From Clostridia bacterium (GTDB lineage Bacteria > Bacillota > Clostridia > Christensenellales > Borkfalkiaceae), in NCBI GenBank assembly GCA_017462985.1, contig JAFTQB010000059.1, positions 1 through 64,000 of the forward strand: a stretch of 64,000 bases of DNA, written 5' to 3'. How positions within the stretch are numbered: position 1 is the first letter of the stretch; the number at the start of each line of letters is the position of its first letter. Of this stretch, positions 49,971-57,087 are shown piece by piece. The notes beneath the pieces are model-generated. The model did not search any database, had not been told where the DNA came from, and saw nothing but the letters and a program-made list of their open reading frames with translations. The translations under genes were made by a program, and so were the position numbers.

Positions 49971-50621
49971 TTACTTGCAGTTACATTTGGTTTTGGGATA
50001 GAGCGGCAATTCGAAAAATCCCGCGCAAACTTCCTGCGAATATTCCTGCGCAGGGGGAATCGCGCAATAGCCGTACGAGGGAACGAGCATTTCCACGGGC
50101 ATAGAGATCTTCAAGATCACCGTTACGCAAAGGCTGACGGTAAACGTATTATTGCAAGGCTCGAACGTACCCTCGGGCGCAACCACGCTCGCCACCGCTT
50201 TGAGCGTAAAGGGCATAATGGACGGGGCAGGTACGAAAAGAAGCACGTCTTCGTTCATCGAAACGATCGCCGTCGCGCTTCCTTCCACGCCGTTCGCGTC
50301 GGTATACAAAACCTCTACGGGCACGGAAACCGTCGCTTGAACGCGCGCGCAGGATTTATCCGCCATGCGGTCGATGATCACGTTGGAAACGGTCGCTTCG
50401 CTCGTAAGCGAACGCGCGGAAATAAAAGTTAAAGGATAGGTAGGATTTTCGGGCGTAAGATCGCAAAGCTTAAGCGTATAACCCGTCAACTGCGTTTGCT
50501 TGATCCCCGCGTCGAAGATCTTTTCCGCCTGAATACAAACCTTCTCCGTAATACCGTTCAGCGGATTGCCCGTGATCGTTCCGGGGCATTTATCCGATTG
50601 GAAATTGGAATAAAAGGACAT
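49971..50621 (-). CDS. Probable spore-surface protein of an uncharacterised clostridial family
   Basis: 216 residues, with AGGAGGTTA 6 bases before the ATG. No signal peptide or membrane segment. Nine Cys residues are spread through beta-rich sequence, including a terminal KCNCK. Repeating blocks such as SVPVEVLYTDANG, VSMNEDVLLFVPAPS and VPSYGYCAIPPAQE recall a family I associate with clostridial spore formers, but I cannot name it and the assignment is by memory of its look. A CATATAGTA sequence matching the -10 consensus of late mother-cell sigma factors lies upstream. Its place beside LysM, spoVB and spoIIE genes supports a sporulation role. Confidence 0.55.
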   Translation of the reverse strand: MSFYSNFQSDKCPGTITGNPLNGITEKVCIQAEKIFDAGIKQTQLTGYTLKLCDLTPENPTYPLTFISARSLTSEATVSNVIIDRMADKSCARVQATVSVPVEVLYTDANGVEGSATAIVSMNEDVLLFVPAPSIMPFTLKAVASVVAPEGTFEPCNNTFTVSLCVTVILKISMPVEMLVPSYGYCAIPPAQEYSQEVCAGFFELPLYPKTKCNCK

Positions 50622-50678
50622 TGTGTAACCTCCTGTGTTTGAGAAAGCGTTTTGCTTTCGTTATTTTTATACCTACTA

Positions 50679-50687
50679 TACTATATG
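50679..50687 (-). promoter_or_regulatory. Candidate mother-cell sigma (E/K-type) -10 element
   Basis: Minus strand CATATAGTA fits the CATAnnnTA -10 of sigma-K and nearly CATACANT of sigma-E; no convincing -35 is seen (an AC pair is 18 bases upstream). It lies 58 bases before the gene at 49971-50621. Confidence 0.35.
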
Positions 50688-50712
50688 CCCTCAGCCCCTG
50701 CTTTTGTGATTT

Positions 50713-50994
50713 TTAAACCCTGCCCCTCATTCCGGGATAAAAAACCTGCGCGCCGTTCTTTTTTAAATAATTTTCCTTTTTTCCGCAAAGCAATTCTTCG
50801 CTATCACCCGCTTGCACCGTATACGCGTTGCCCGTCTCTTTGGGAATTTGCAAAATTTGTCCCTCGAACAACTCGGCGGTCAAGCCGTTTTCCCGCGCCA
50901 AAAGATAGGGGGAAACGGAAAAATACTCCGCAACGGCTTTCAGCGTTTGCCCCGCTTTCACTTTATAAAATTGTCGGTTGATTTTTTTCAGCAT
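50713..50994 (-). CDS. LysM-domain protein
   Basis: 93 residues. YKVKAGQTLKAVAEYFSVSP with the following LLARENGL ... ILQIPK is a full LysM domain (about 9-52) and YTVQAGDSEELL begins a second, shorter one (about 57-93). LysM binds peptidoglycan or chitin-like glycans; small spore LysM proteins include SafA-type morphogenetic factors. There is no signal peptide, consistent with a spore-coat or cortex protein made in the mother cell. It is transcribed divergently from spoVB and has a candidate sigma-E promoter. Confidence 0.75.
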   Translation of the reverse strand: MLKKINRQFYKVKAGQTLKAVAEYFSVSPYLLARENGLTAELFEGQILQIPKETGNAYTVQAGDSEELLCGKKENYLKKNGAQVFYPGMRGRV

Positions 50995-51002
50995 CGCTAT
51001 TC

Positions 51003-51031
51003 ATTGTATTCGCCGCGCAAAATTTTTATGC
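51003..51031 (-). promoter_or_regulatory. Candidate sigma-E promoter of the LysM gene
   Basis: Minus strand GCATAAA (51025-51031), 14 bases, AATACAAT (51003-51010), compared with the Bacillus sigma-E consensus TMATATT-N14-CATACANT (4 of 7 and 7 of 8). The start would lie about 2 bases before the ATG at 50994. Confidence 0.5.
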
Positions 51032-51036
51032 CGCTT

Positions 51037-51065
51037 TCATATTTTCCGCCCCGCCGCCGTACAAT
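51037..51065 (+). promoter_or_regulatory. Candidate sigma-E promoter of spoVB
   Basis: TCATATT (51037-51043), exactly 14 bases, CGTACAAT (51058-51065): 7 of 7 and 7 of 8 against TMATATT-N14-CATACANT. spoVB is a sigma-E gene in Bacillus subtilis. The transcript would start at or next to the ATG at 51071. Confidence 0.65.
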
Positions 51066-51070
51066 AAACT

Positions 51071-52564
51071 ATGAACAAGCCGTCAGCTATTTATAAAAAT
51101 ACCGCGTTCGTAACCGCACTCGCCGTTGCCGAACGCGCGTTGGGTTTTTTGTACCGCGTCGTGTTGGCGCGGCTTTTGGGCGCGGAAGGCGTGGGCGTAT
51201 ACCAGATCGCCCTTTCGCATTTTTTCCTGTTTCGCACAGTGGGGGGCGGCGGGTTGCCCGTCACCCTTTCCCGTTGCGTATCCAAATGCAACGCCGAAAA
51301 CAGCCCGCAGAAAAGCGGCGGCGCGCTGATCGCCGCTTGCCTAATCTCCCTCGCGCTTACGCTGCCCATTACGCTGATCTTATCCCCGTTTTTGGGAAAA
51401 ATCCCGCTGTTTTCTTCCGACGCGAGCGTATTGCAGATCTTGCTCGTTTCCCTTTCGTTCACCTGCGTTTACGCCGTGATCAAAGGCTATTTTTGGGGCA
51501 ATAAGCAGTTCCTCGCCCCCGCGCTTTTAGAGTGCGTCGAAGAAATCCTCACCGTGATTTTGGGCGTACTGTTTTTAATGTTTGCGGGTGAATGTACGCC
51601 CGTAGAAGGCGCGAAAAGCGCCGCCTTTGCCATGAGCGCGGCGTGTATTTTATCCTTTATCGCCTGTATCGCGTTGTTGCTCGCCCAAAAGCCGAAACGC
51701 TCCTCCCCCAAGCCCTTTTTCAAGCCCGTCTTTTTTTCGGCGCTCCCTATCACCGCCGTTCGTACGGGCAGTACGTTCGTCAACGCCGCCGTCGCCGTAT
51801 TGCTCCCTGCAATGCTGACGAAAGCGGGCATGGCGGAAAGCGAAGCCTTGCAAGCGTTCGGCGTAGCGACGGGTATGGTGTTCCCCCTGCTTTCCATTCC
51901 CATGACGGTGATCGGTTCTCTTTCCACCGTACTCGTACCCGAGCTTGCGGAAGATCATCAAAAGGGCAACGCGTTGCGCCTGCGCCGTACGGTAGAGCGC
52001 GGCTTGTATTTTTGCACGCTCGTTGCTACGGTCTTGATGCCCTTTTTCGCCGTGCTTGGCAACGATCTGGGATTGCTCACCTATCAAAACGCCTTGGCGG
52101 GCGAAATGCTGCAAAACAGCAGCGCGCTCTTGCTTCCGATGAGCGTTTGCGCCCTCAGCGGCAGCGTGCTCAATTCGCTCGGATTTGAAAAACAGAGTTT
52201 TCTCTTTTCCCTCATCGGTTCGGCGGTTTTCTTGCTTTGTATCACCCTCTTGCCCGCCGTGATGGGCGTTTACGCGTTCACCTTCGGCATGTTCGTCGAA
52301 CTCAGCCTCTGCGCCGCAATGCAACTCATTTTCTTGCAGCGCCGTTGCCCGCTTTCCAAAACCTTTTATCAAAAATGCCTGCTGCTTATTGCGCTCGCCC
52401 TGCCCATCTCGCTTTTAGGACAGTTATACGCCTCGCTGTTCGGCGGATTTTTGGGTGAATGGCTCGCGCCGATCGCCGTCGCCGCGGCAATGGCGATCAC
52501 TACTTTCGCCGTTTATTTCCTCTTTCGATTGCTTCCGATGGGCAAAAAGGCGAAAAAAGCGTAA
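51071..52564 (+). CDS. spoVB: Stage V sporulation protein B, MATE/MurJ-like flippase
   Basis: 497 residues with about 14 hydrophobic segments. ERALGFLYRVVLARLLGAEGVGVYQIA near the N-terminus is the characteristic block of the SpoVB branch of the polysaccharide-transporter family (MurJ/Wzx fold). SpoVB is needed for spore cortex synthesis, presumably moving lipid-linked precursor across the mother-cell membrane. The ATG has no Shine-Dalgarno; a sigma-E-like promoter ends 5 bases upstream, so expression may be leaderless and confined to the mother cell. Divergent from the LysM gene with 76 bases between. Confidence 0.88.
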   Translation: MNKPSAIYKNTAFVTALAVAERALGFLYRVVLARLLGAEGVGVYQIALSHFFLFRTVGGGGLPVTLSRCVSKCNAENSPQKSGGALIAACLISLALTLPITLILSPFLGKIPLFSSDASVLQILLVSLSFTCVYAVIKGYFWGNKQFLAPALLECVEEILTVILGVLFLMFAGECTPVEGAKSAAFAMSAACILSFIACIALLLAQKPKRSSPKPFFKPVFFSALPITAVRTGSTFVNAAVAVLLPAMLTKAGMAESEALQAFGVATGMVFPLLSIPMTVIGSLSTVLVPELAEDHQKGNALRLRRTVERGLYFCTLVATVLMPFFAVLGNDLGLLTYQNALAGEMLQNSSALLLPMSVCALSGSVLNSLGFEKQSFLFSLIGSAVFLLCITLLPAVMGVYAFTFGMFVELSLCAAMQLIFLQRRCPLSKTFYQKCLLLIALALPISLLGQLYASLFGGFLGEWLAPIAVAAAMAITTFAVYFLFRLLPMGKKAKKA

Positions 52565-52592
52565 AAAACAAAGATTTTTTCCATTCCCGCTC

Positions 52593-52621
52593 TTGACAAT
52601 CGCCGCGTTTTTGGGTACAAT
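52593..52621 (+). promoter_or_regulatory. sigma-A promoter of pgi
   Basis: TTGACA (52593-52598), 17 bases, TACAAT (52616-52621), followed by AAAAAGGAGAT before the ATG at 52652. Confidence 0.85.
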
Positions 52622-52651
52622 AGTGATGAACAATTGAAAAAGGAGATATCT

Positions 52652-54085
52652 ATGGGCTACAAAACGAGAGATTGGCGTAATTCCATGCGAGTTACCCTTG
52701 ACTACAACAACATGACCGAACAATTTTTAGGCGATAAGGGATTTTCCGATAAGCAGCTTCGCGCCTATTCCGCAAGCGCGAAAGCGGCGTTCGAATACGT
52801 AAAAGAAAACCGCGGCAACGACGCGCTGTATATGGGCTGGACGGAGCTTCCCTACAACCAAAAGGAAATCGTAGAGGATATCCTCGTTACGGCGAAAAAT
52901 ATCCATAAGAAATTCCAATACTTCGTCGTTTTAGGCATCGGCGGCAGCGCCCTCGGCCCTATCATGGCGTTTAACGCGCTTTGCCATTTGCATTATAACG
53001 ACCTGCCCAAATACAAGAGAAAAGGACCAAAATTCTACGTGGAAGATAACGTCGACCCCGTGAGAATGAGAGATCTTTTGGACGTGATCGAACCGGAAAA
53101 GACCTGCTTTAACGTCGTTTCCAAATCGGGCGCGACCTCGGAAACGATGACGCAATATTTGATCATTCTCGATCTTTTGACGAAAGCGGGCGTAGACGTG
53201 AAAGAAAACGTCGTATTCACCACCGACGCGCAAAAAGGCAACTTGAAGAAAATTTCCGACGAATGCGGCGGGATCAAGAGCTACGTGCTCCCCGACGGCG
53301 TAGGCGGCAGATTTTCTCAGCTTTGCCCCGTAGGGCTGTTGCCTGCGGCGGTGCTTGGAATCGATATCAAGGGCTTGCTTGCAGGGGCGGCGTATATGGA
53401 TAGCATTTGCCGCACGCCTTCCATGCAAAAGAATCCCGCCCTCGCTTGCGCGGTGCTTCAAATCGCCGCAATGGAACAAGGCAAGAATATCGGCGTTATG
53501 ATGCCCTATTCGGATAACTTGAAATTCCTTGCCGATTGGTATTGTCAGCTTTGGGCAGAATCGTTGGGCAAAAACGAAACGCTCGACGGCAAGCCTTGCA
53601 ACGTAGGTCAAACGCCCGTAAAATCGCTCGGCGTTACCGATCAACATTCGCAGGTACAGCTCTATACGGAAGGTCCTTACGATAAAGTGGTAACTTTCCT
53701 GTCGTTGAAAAAATACGGTTGCGAAATGCCTATTCCTCACGGCTGTGAAAATATTCCCGACGTGGCGTTCCTCGGCGGGCATACGAGGGAAGAGCTTATT
53801 CAAGCGGAAAACGCGGCGACGGCTTACGCCTTGACAAAAGCGGGCAGAATGAACTATACCCTTTGGATCCCCGAACTTAACGCGTTCACCTTGGGTCAGC
53901 TTTTGTTCCTGTTCGAATTGCAAACGGCGTACGCGGGCGCAATGCTGAATATCAATACTTTCAATCAGCCCGGCGTAGAAGAAGGCAAAAAGGCAACCTA
54001 CGCGCTGCTCGGAAAAGCGGGTTATGCAGAAAAGAAAAAGGAACTGGATAGTCAACCGCAAAAATCGGAAAAATATATCGTTTAA
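52652..54085 (+). CDS. pgi: Glucose-6-phosphate isomerase
   Basis: 477 residues from the ATG at 52652 (AGGAGAT 6 bases upstream; an ATG at 52634 is too close to the RBS). GIGGSALGPIMAF, SKSGATSETM and the C-terminal sugar-phosphate-binding stretch with the catalytic Glu/His/Lys region (ENIPDVAFLGGHTREELIQ) are present. It interconverts glucose-6-phosphate and fructose-6-phosphate. It is monocistronic with its own promoter and terminator. Confidence 0.95.
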   Translation: MGYKTRDWRNSMRVTLDYNNMTEQFLGDKGFSDKQLRAYSASAKAAFEYVKENRGNDALYMGWTELPYNQKEIVEDILVTAKNIHKKFQYFVVLGIGGSALGPIMAFNALCHLHYNDLPKYKRKGPKFYVEDNVDPVRMRDLLDVIEPEKTCFNVVSKSGATSETMTQYLIILDLLTKAGVDVKENVVFTTDAQKGNLKKISDECGGIKSYVLPDGVGGRFSQLCPVGLLPAAVLGIDIKGLLAGAAYMDSICRTPSMQKNPALACAVLQIAAMEQGKNIGVMMPYSDNLKFLADWYCQLWAESLGKNETLDGKPCNVGQTPVKSLGVTDQHSQVQLYTEGPYDKVVTFLSLKKYGCEMPIPHGCENIPDVAFLGGHTREELIQAENAATAYALTKAGRMNYTLWIPELNAFTLGQLLFLFELQTAYAGAMLNINTFNQPGVEEGKKATYALLGKAGYAEKKKELDSQPQKSEKYIV

Positions 54086-54092
54086 AAGCACA

Positions 54093-54131
54093 CGCGCTTC
54101 GCTTCAAAAAAGCGGAGCGCAATTTTTTTTT
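54093..54131 (+). terminator. Terminator after pgi
   Basis: GCGCTTCGCTT-caaaaa-AGCGGAGCGC followed by nine T in a row. Confidence 0.85.
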
Positions 54132-54254
54132 GCGTTTTCCGTATAAACCCCTCTCGCTTTGGAAATACTCATAGAGAACTTGCAAGCGAACTTTTTACAT
54201 ATACTGTATAAAAGGAAGTTTTGCCAAAGTTTAATAAATATGAGGAGTACAATT

Positions 54255-54602
54255 ATGATCGTCAAGCGAGGCGAACTTTATTACGCCGATCTTTCTCCCG
54301 TGGTCGGCAGCGAACAGGGCGGCATCCGCCCCGTACTGGTGGTGCAAAACGATATCGGGAATAAATATTCCCCCACCGTCATCGCCGCCGCCGTAACCAG
54401 TAAAATCAACAAGGCAAAGCTCCCCACGCATATCGAATTGCCCTCCGCTTACGGCTTGGCAAAGGATAGCGTCATTCTTTTGGAACAGATCCGAACCCTC
54501 GATAAACGAAGGTTGAAAGAGCGCATCGGGGAGCTTCCGCCCCAAACGATGTCGCGGGTGAATCGGGCAATCTTGATCAGCCTCGGCTTTCCCGTAGACT
54601 AA
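54255..54602 (+). CDS. MazF/PemK-type endoribonuclease (EndoA-like) without a linked antitoxin
   Basis: 115 residues from the ATG at 54255, with GAGGAG 7 bases upstream. [29 protein letters not shown] is the near-invariant start of the NdoA/EndoA group and holds the catalytic Arg and Ser region; [14 protein letters not shown] and [13 protein letters not shown] follow. It cuts single-stranded RNA at short motifs (UACAU for Bacillus EndoA). The usual ribbon-helix-helix antitoxin gene is absent from the 120 bases upstream and from either neighbour, so toxicity must be held in check otherwise, or its antitoxin lies elsewhere. A weak promoter (TTGCAA-16-TACTGT, 54180-54207) is possible. Confidence 0.9.
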   Translation: MIVKRGELYYADLSPVVGSEQGGIRPVLVVQNDIGNKYSPTVIAAAVTSKINKAKLPTHIELPSAYGLAKDSVILLEQIRTLDKRRLKERIGELPPQTMSRVNRAILISLGFPVD

Positions 54603-54607
54603 AATTG

Positions 54608-54646
54608 CCGCGCCGCCGTTTTCGGCGGCGCGGTTTTCGCTTTTTT
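54608..54646 (+). terminator. Terminator after mazF
   Basis: CCGCGCCGCCG-tttt-CGGCGGCGCGG followed by TTTTCGCTTTTTT; a strong 11-bp GC stem. Confidence 0.9.
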
Positions 54647-54665
54647 ATCCCCTTTTTCTATTAAG

Positions 54666-54700
54666 AACGACAAATTTCCCATCGCTTTTTTCGATACAAT
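54666..54700 (+). promoter_or_regulatory. Candidate Spo0A-controlled promoter of spoIIE
   Basis: AACGACAAA (54666-54674) resembles the reverse of the 0A box (TTCGACAAA) with two mismatches, and TACAAT (54695-54700) is the -10. The box covers the -35 position with a 21-base gap to the -10, as in Bacillus subtilis spoIIE. CGGAGCG follows before the ATG at 54729. Confidence 0.5.
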
Positions 54701-54728
54701 AAAGGAAAACTTTTTTCGGAGCGTTCCT

Positions 54729-57029
54729 ATGCAACAAAAACGATTGGAATTCACCACTCTGCTATACTCTTTGCCCCTATTGGTCGCGCTGTTTTCTTGC
54801 GCGCATATCGGCGAAAACGGCGAACCTTTTGCGCTCGCCCTACTGCTTGCCCTCGGCGCAGCGGGCGTACATATCGCGATCCCCTCGCTCGTATTCGTCG
54901 CTTCGGCGTTCAGTTTAGGCAATCTTACCCATCTATGGATCTACGCCCTGCAAGCCGTACTTCTTTTCGGCGCGTTCTTTTTAAAAAACAGGCTGTTCCC
55001 CCAAGATAAAAAAACGGGGCTTTTTTTGCCGTTCAGCCTTTTTTGCGCCGCTCTTATCTTATATATCTTCCTCGCGCCGTTTCAGCCCTATTCCCTGCCG
55101 TTTGAAGGAGAGTTTTTTCATAACGCGTATATCCAAAAAACGGCGATTGCGCTATTTTTATTGCTGTTTGCTTCCGCCGCTACCGTCGGCGTGAACGCGT
55201 TAATCGAAAAATTCTTAAAATGCAAATTCAAAGGCGAAGAGCTGTTCTTTTTATTGCTCGTTTATTGCGTACTCGGCGTGGGATTTTGCCGATTTTTCGG
55301 CTTAAACGCATACCTGGGCGTAGCATTTTTTATTTTGCTCGCCTTTTGCGCGATCTCGCGCGACAGTCTTTCTCTCTGTTGCGCGTTCGTTTTATCCCTG
55401 CCCTCGTTCTTGGCGGCGGGCGCGCCGATCGAACGGTTTTTCGTGTACGGTTTCGCCGTATTCGCGTTCGCGCGCGCGGGAAAATTGGGCGAATGCCTCG
55501 CCTTTTTGGCGGCGTTTTTCTTCTACGGATACCTGGACGGGATCTATACCTATCCCACCCCTCAGCTTGTCGGTTTGATTTTGTCCGCGCTCATTCCTAC
55601 GCTCGCATTCCTGCTTTTGCCGCGTTCGCTTCTTTCAAAACTGGAAAACGAGCTGGTGTTTTATCGCGAAAAGCACCTTTCGAGACTTGCCATCAACCGC
55701 AACCGCGCCGCCATCGGGCAACAGCTTTTTGAAATTTCCGCGCTCTTTCGGGAAATTCAAACCACTTTTTTAACGCTCGGCAACACCGACGCGGAAGACG
55801 GCGCAAAAGCGCATATCAAGGGGTGTATTGTCAATTCGTTATGCAAAAAATGCAGCGGCTACGGCACTTGTAGCGCACAAGGCTTGGACGGAGCGTTGGA
55901 AAAACTGATTGCCGTGGGCTGTATCAAAGGCAGGGCGAGCCTGATCGATATCCCCGCCGAGCTAGCCGCCTGTTGCGGGCGTCAAAGCGACATTTTGTAC
56001 GCGCTCAACGCGCAATTTGCGGAGTATCGGCGGTATATGCTAGAAGCGGAAAACGCCGCGAACGGCAGACAACTGCTTGCCAATCAAGCGCAGGGCGTGA
56101 GCGAAATCATCAAGAATATCGCCTTGGAACAAAGCGAGCCGCTGCCCATGTATTCCAAAAAGGAACAGGCGCTTTCGGAGCTATTAAAAAAGGCGGGAAT
56201 CGTCTGTTCGGAAATCTTGATCTACGGCGGCGAAGACTCCCCCACCGTGTCCCTCGTTACCTTCGGCGACGCCACTTCGCAAAAGATCGGCGCGGCGGCA
56301 ACGCAGCTGTTTGATACGCCGATGATGATCTCGGAAAAGTTGGCGTTATCCAAAAACAAATACTGCTATATTTTGCATAAAAAGCCGCCCTACGACGCGG
56401 CGTTCGGCGTGGCTACGAGGGTGAAGGACGGCGAAAGCAACAGCGGGGACACCCATTCCGTGATCAAGATCGACGAACGGCGGTTTTTGGTGGCGTTATC
56501 CGACGGCATGGGGAGCGGCGAATACGCAAAACGGGTATCGGAAAGCACCATTTCACTGCTCGAAATCTTCTACCGTTCGAAAATGCCGCCCGAACTCATT
56601 CTTTCCACCGTCAACAGGCTTCTCACCTTTAACAAGGAAGAAACCTTCGCCTGCGTGGATATTGCCGTCGTCGATCTGAGCCGCGGGCGGGTGGATACCG
56701 TCAAAATCGGTTCTCCCGTCGGGTTTATCCTTTCGGATACCGCCTTGCAGATTTTGGAAAGCGATTCTCTTCCCCTCGGCATTTTGGAATGTATTCATCC
56801 CGACGTTTCCACCTATCAATTCTCTACGGGCGATACCCTTTTGTTTTTAAGCGACGGCGTAACGGGCGCGTTTTCTTCTACGGGCGACCTTTTCGAAGTG
56901 CTGAAAAACGTTCCCAAAGCCAATCCTCAACAGGTTGCGGATTTGATCTTAGACACTGCTTTAAAGCGCTACGGCGGCGCTGCAAAAGACGATATGACCG
57001 CGCTCGCCGTAAAAATCTTCGCGGCGTAA
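54729..57029 (+). CDS. spoIIE: Stage II sporulation protein E, PP2C-type phosphatase
   Basis: 766 residues. About ten N-terminal membrane helices (1-315), a central regulatory region (about 320-540) and a C-terminal PP2C domain (about 565-765) with DGMGSGEYAKRVSES (metal-binding Asp) and KDDMTALAV (second Asp). In Bacillus, SpoIIE dephosphorylates SpoIIAA at the polar septum to activate sigma-F in the forespore and interacts with FtsZ. It is monocistronic, with a candidate Spo0A box upstream and a strong bidirectional terminator after it. spoIIA genes are not in the window. Confidence 0.95.
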   Translation: MQQKRLEFTTLLYSLPLLVALFSCAHIGENGEPFALALLLALGAAGVHIAIPSLVFVASAFSLGNLTHLWIYALQAVLLFGAFFLKNRLFPQDKKTGLFLPFSLFCAALILYIFLAPFQPYSLPFEGEFFHNAYIQKTAIALFLLLFASAATVGVNALIEKFLKCKFKGEELFFLLLVYCVLGVGFCRFFGLNAYLGVAFFILLAFCAISRDSLSLCCAFVLSLPSFLAAGAPIERFFVYGFAVFAFARAGKLGECLAFLAAFFFYGYLDGIYTYPTPQLVGLILSALIPTLAFLLLPRSLLSKLENELVFYREKHLSRLAINRNRAAIGQQLFEISALFREIQTTFLTLGNTDAEDGAKAHIKGCIVNSLCKKCSGYGTCSAQGLDGALEKLIAVGCIKGRASLIDIPAELAACCGRQSDILYALNAQFAEYRRYMLEAENAANGRQLLANQAQGVSEIIKNIALEQSEPLPMYSKKEQALSELLKKAGIVCSEILIYGGEDSPTVSLVTFGDATSQKIGAAATQLFDTPMMISEKLALSKNKYCYILHKKPPYDAAFGVATRVKDGESNSGDTHSVIKIDERRFLVALSDGMGSGEYAKRVSESTISLLEIFYRSKMPPELILSTVNRLLTFNKEETFACVDIAVVDLSRGRVDTVKIGSPVGFILSDTALQILESDSLPLGILECIHPDVSTYQFSTGDTLLFLSDGVTGAFSSTGDLFEVLKNVPKANPQQVADLILDTALKRYGGAAKDDMTALAVKIFAA

Positions 57030-57037
57030 TCAACAGC

Positions 57038-57070
57038 AAAACGGACGGAGAAAAATCTCCGTCCGTTTTC
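57038..57070. terminator. Bidirectional terminator between convergent spoIIE and membrane gene
   Basis: AAAACGGACGGAG-aaaaat-CTCCGTCCGTTTT (57038-57069), a long perfect stem with A/T runs on both sides. Confidence 0.85.
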
Positions 57071-57087
57071 GTTATTCGCTATGTAAT

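Noticed and set aside
50713..50994. Second start upstream of the LysM gene or a signal peptide
   Set aside because: No hydrophobic N-terminus precedes the first LysM domain and the putative -10 box lies directly upstream.
52931..54091. Open frame of 386 codons on the minus strand opposite pgi
   Set aside because: Antisense shadow of a strongly supported pgi; composition is Arg/Phe-rich and no promoter or RBS is present.
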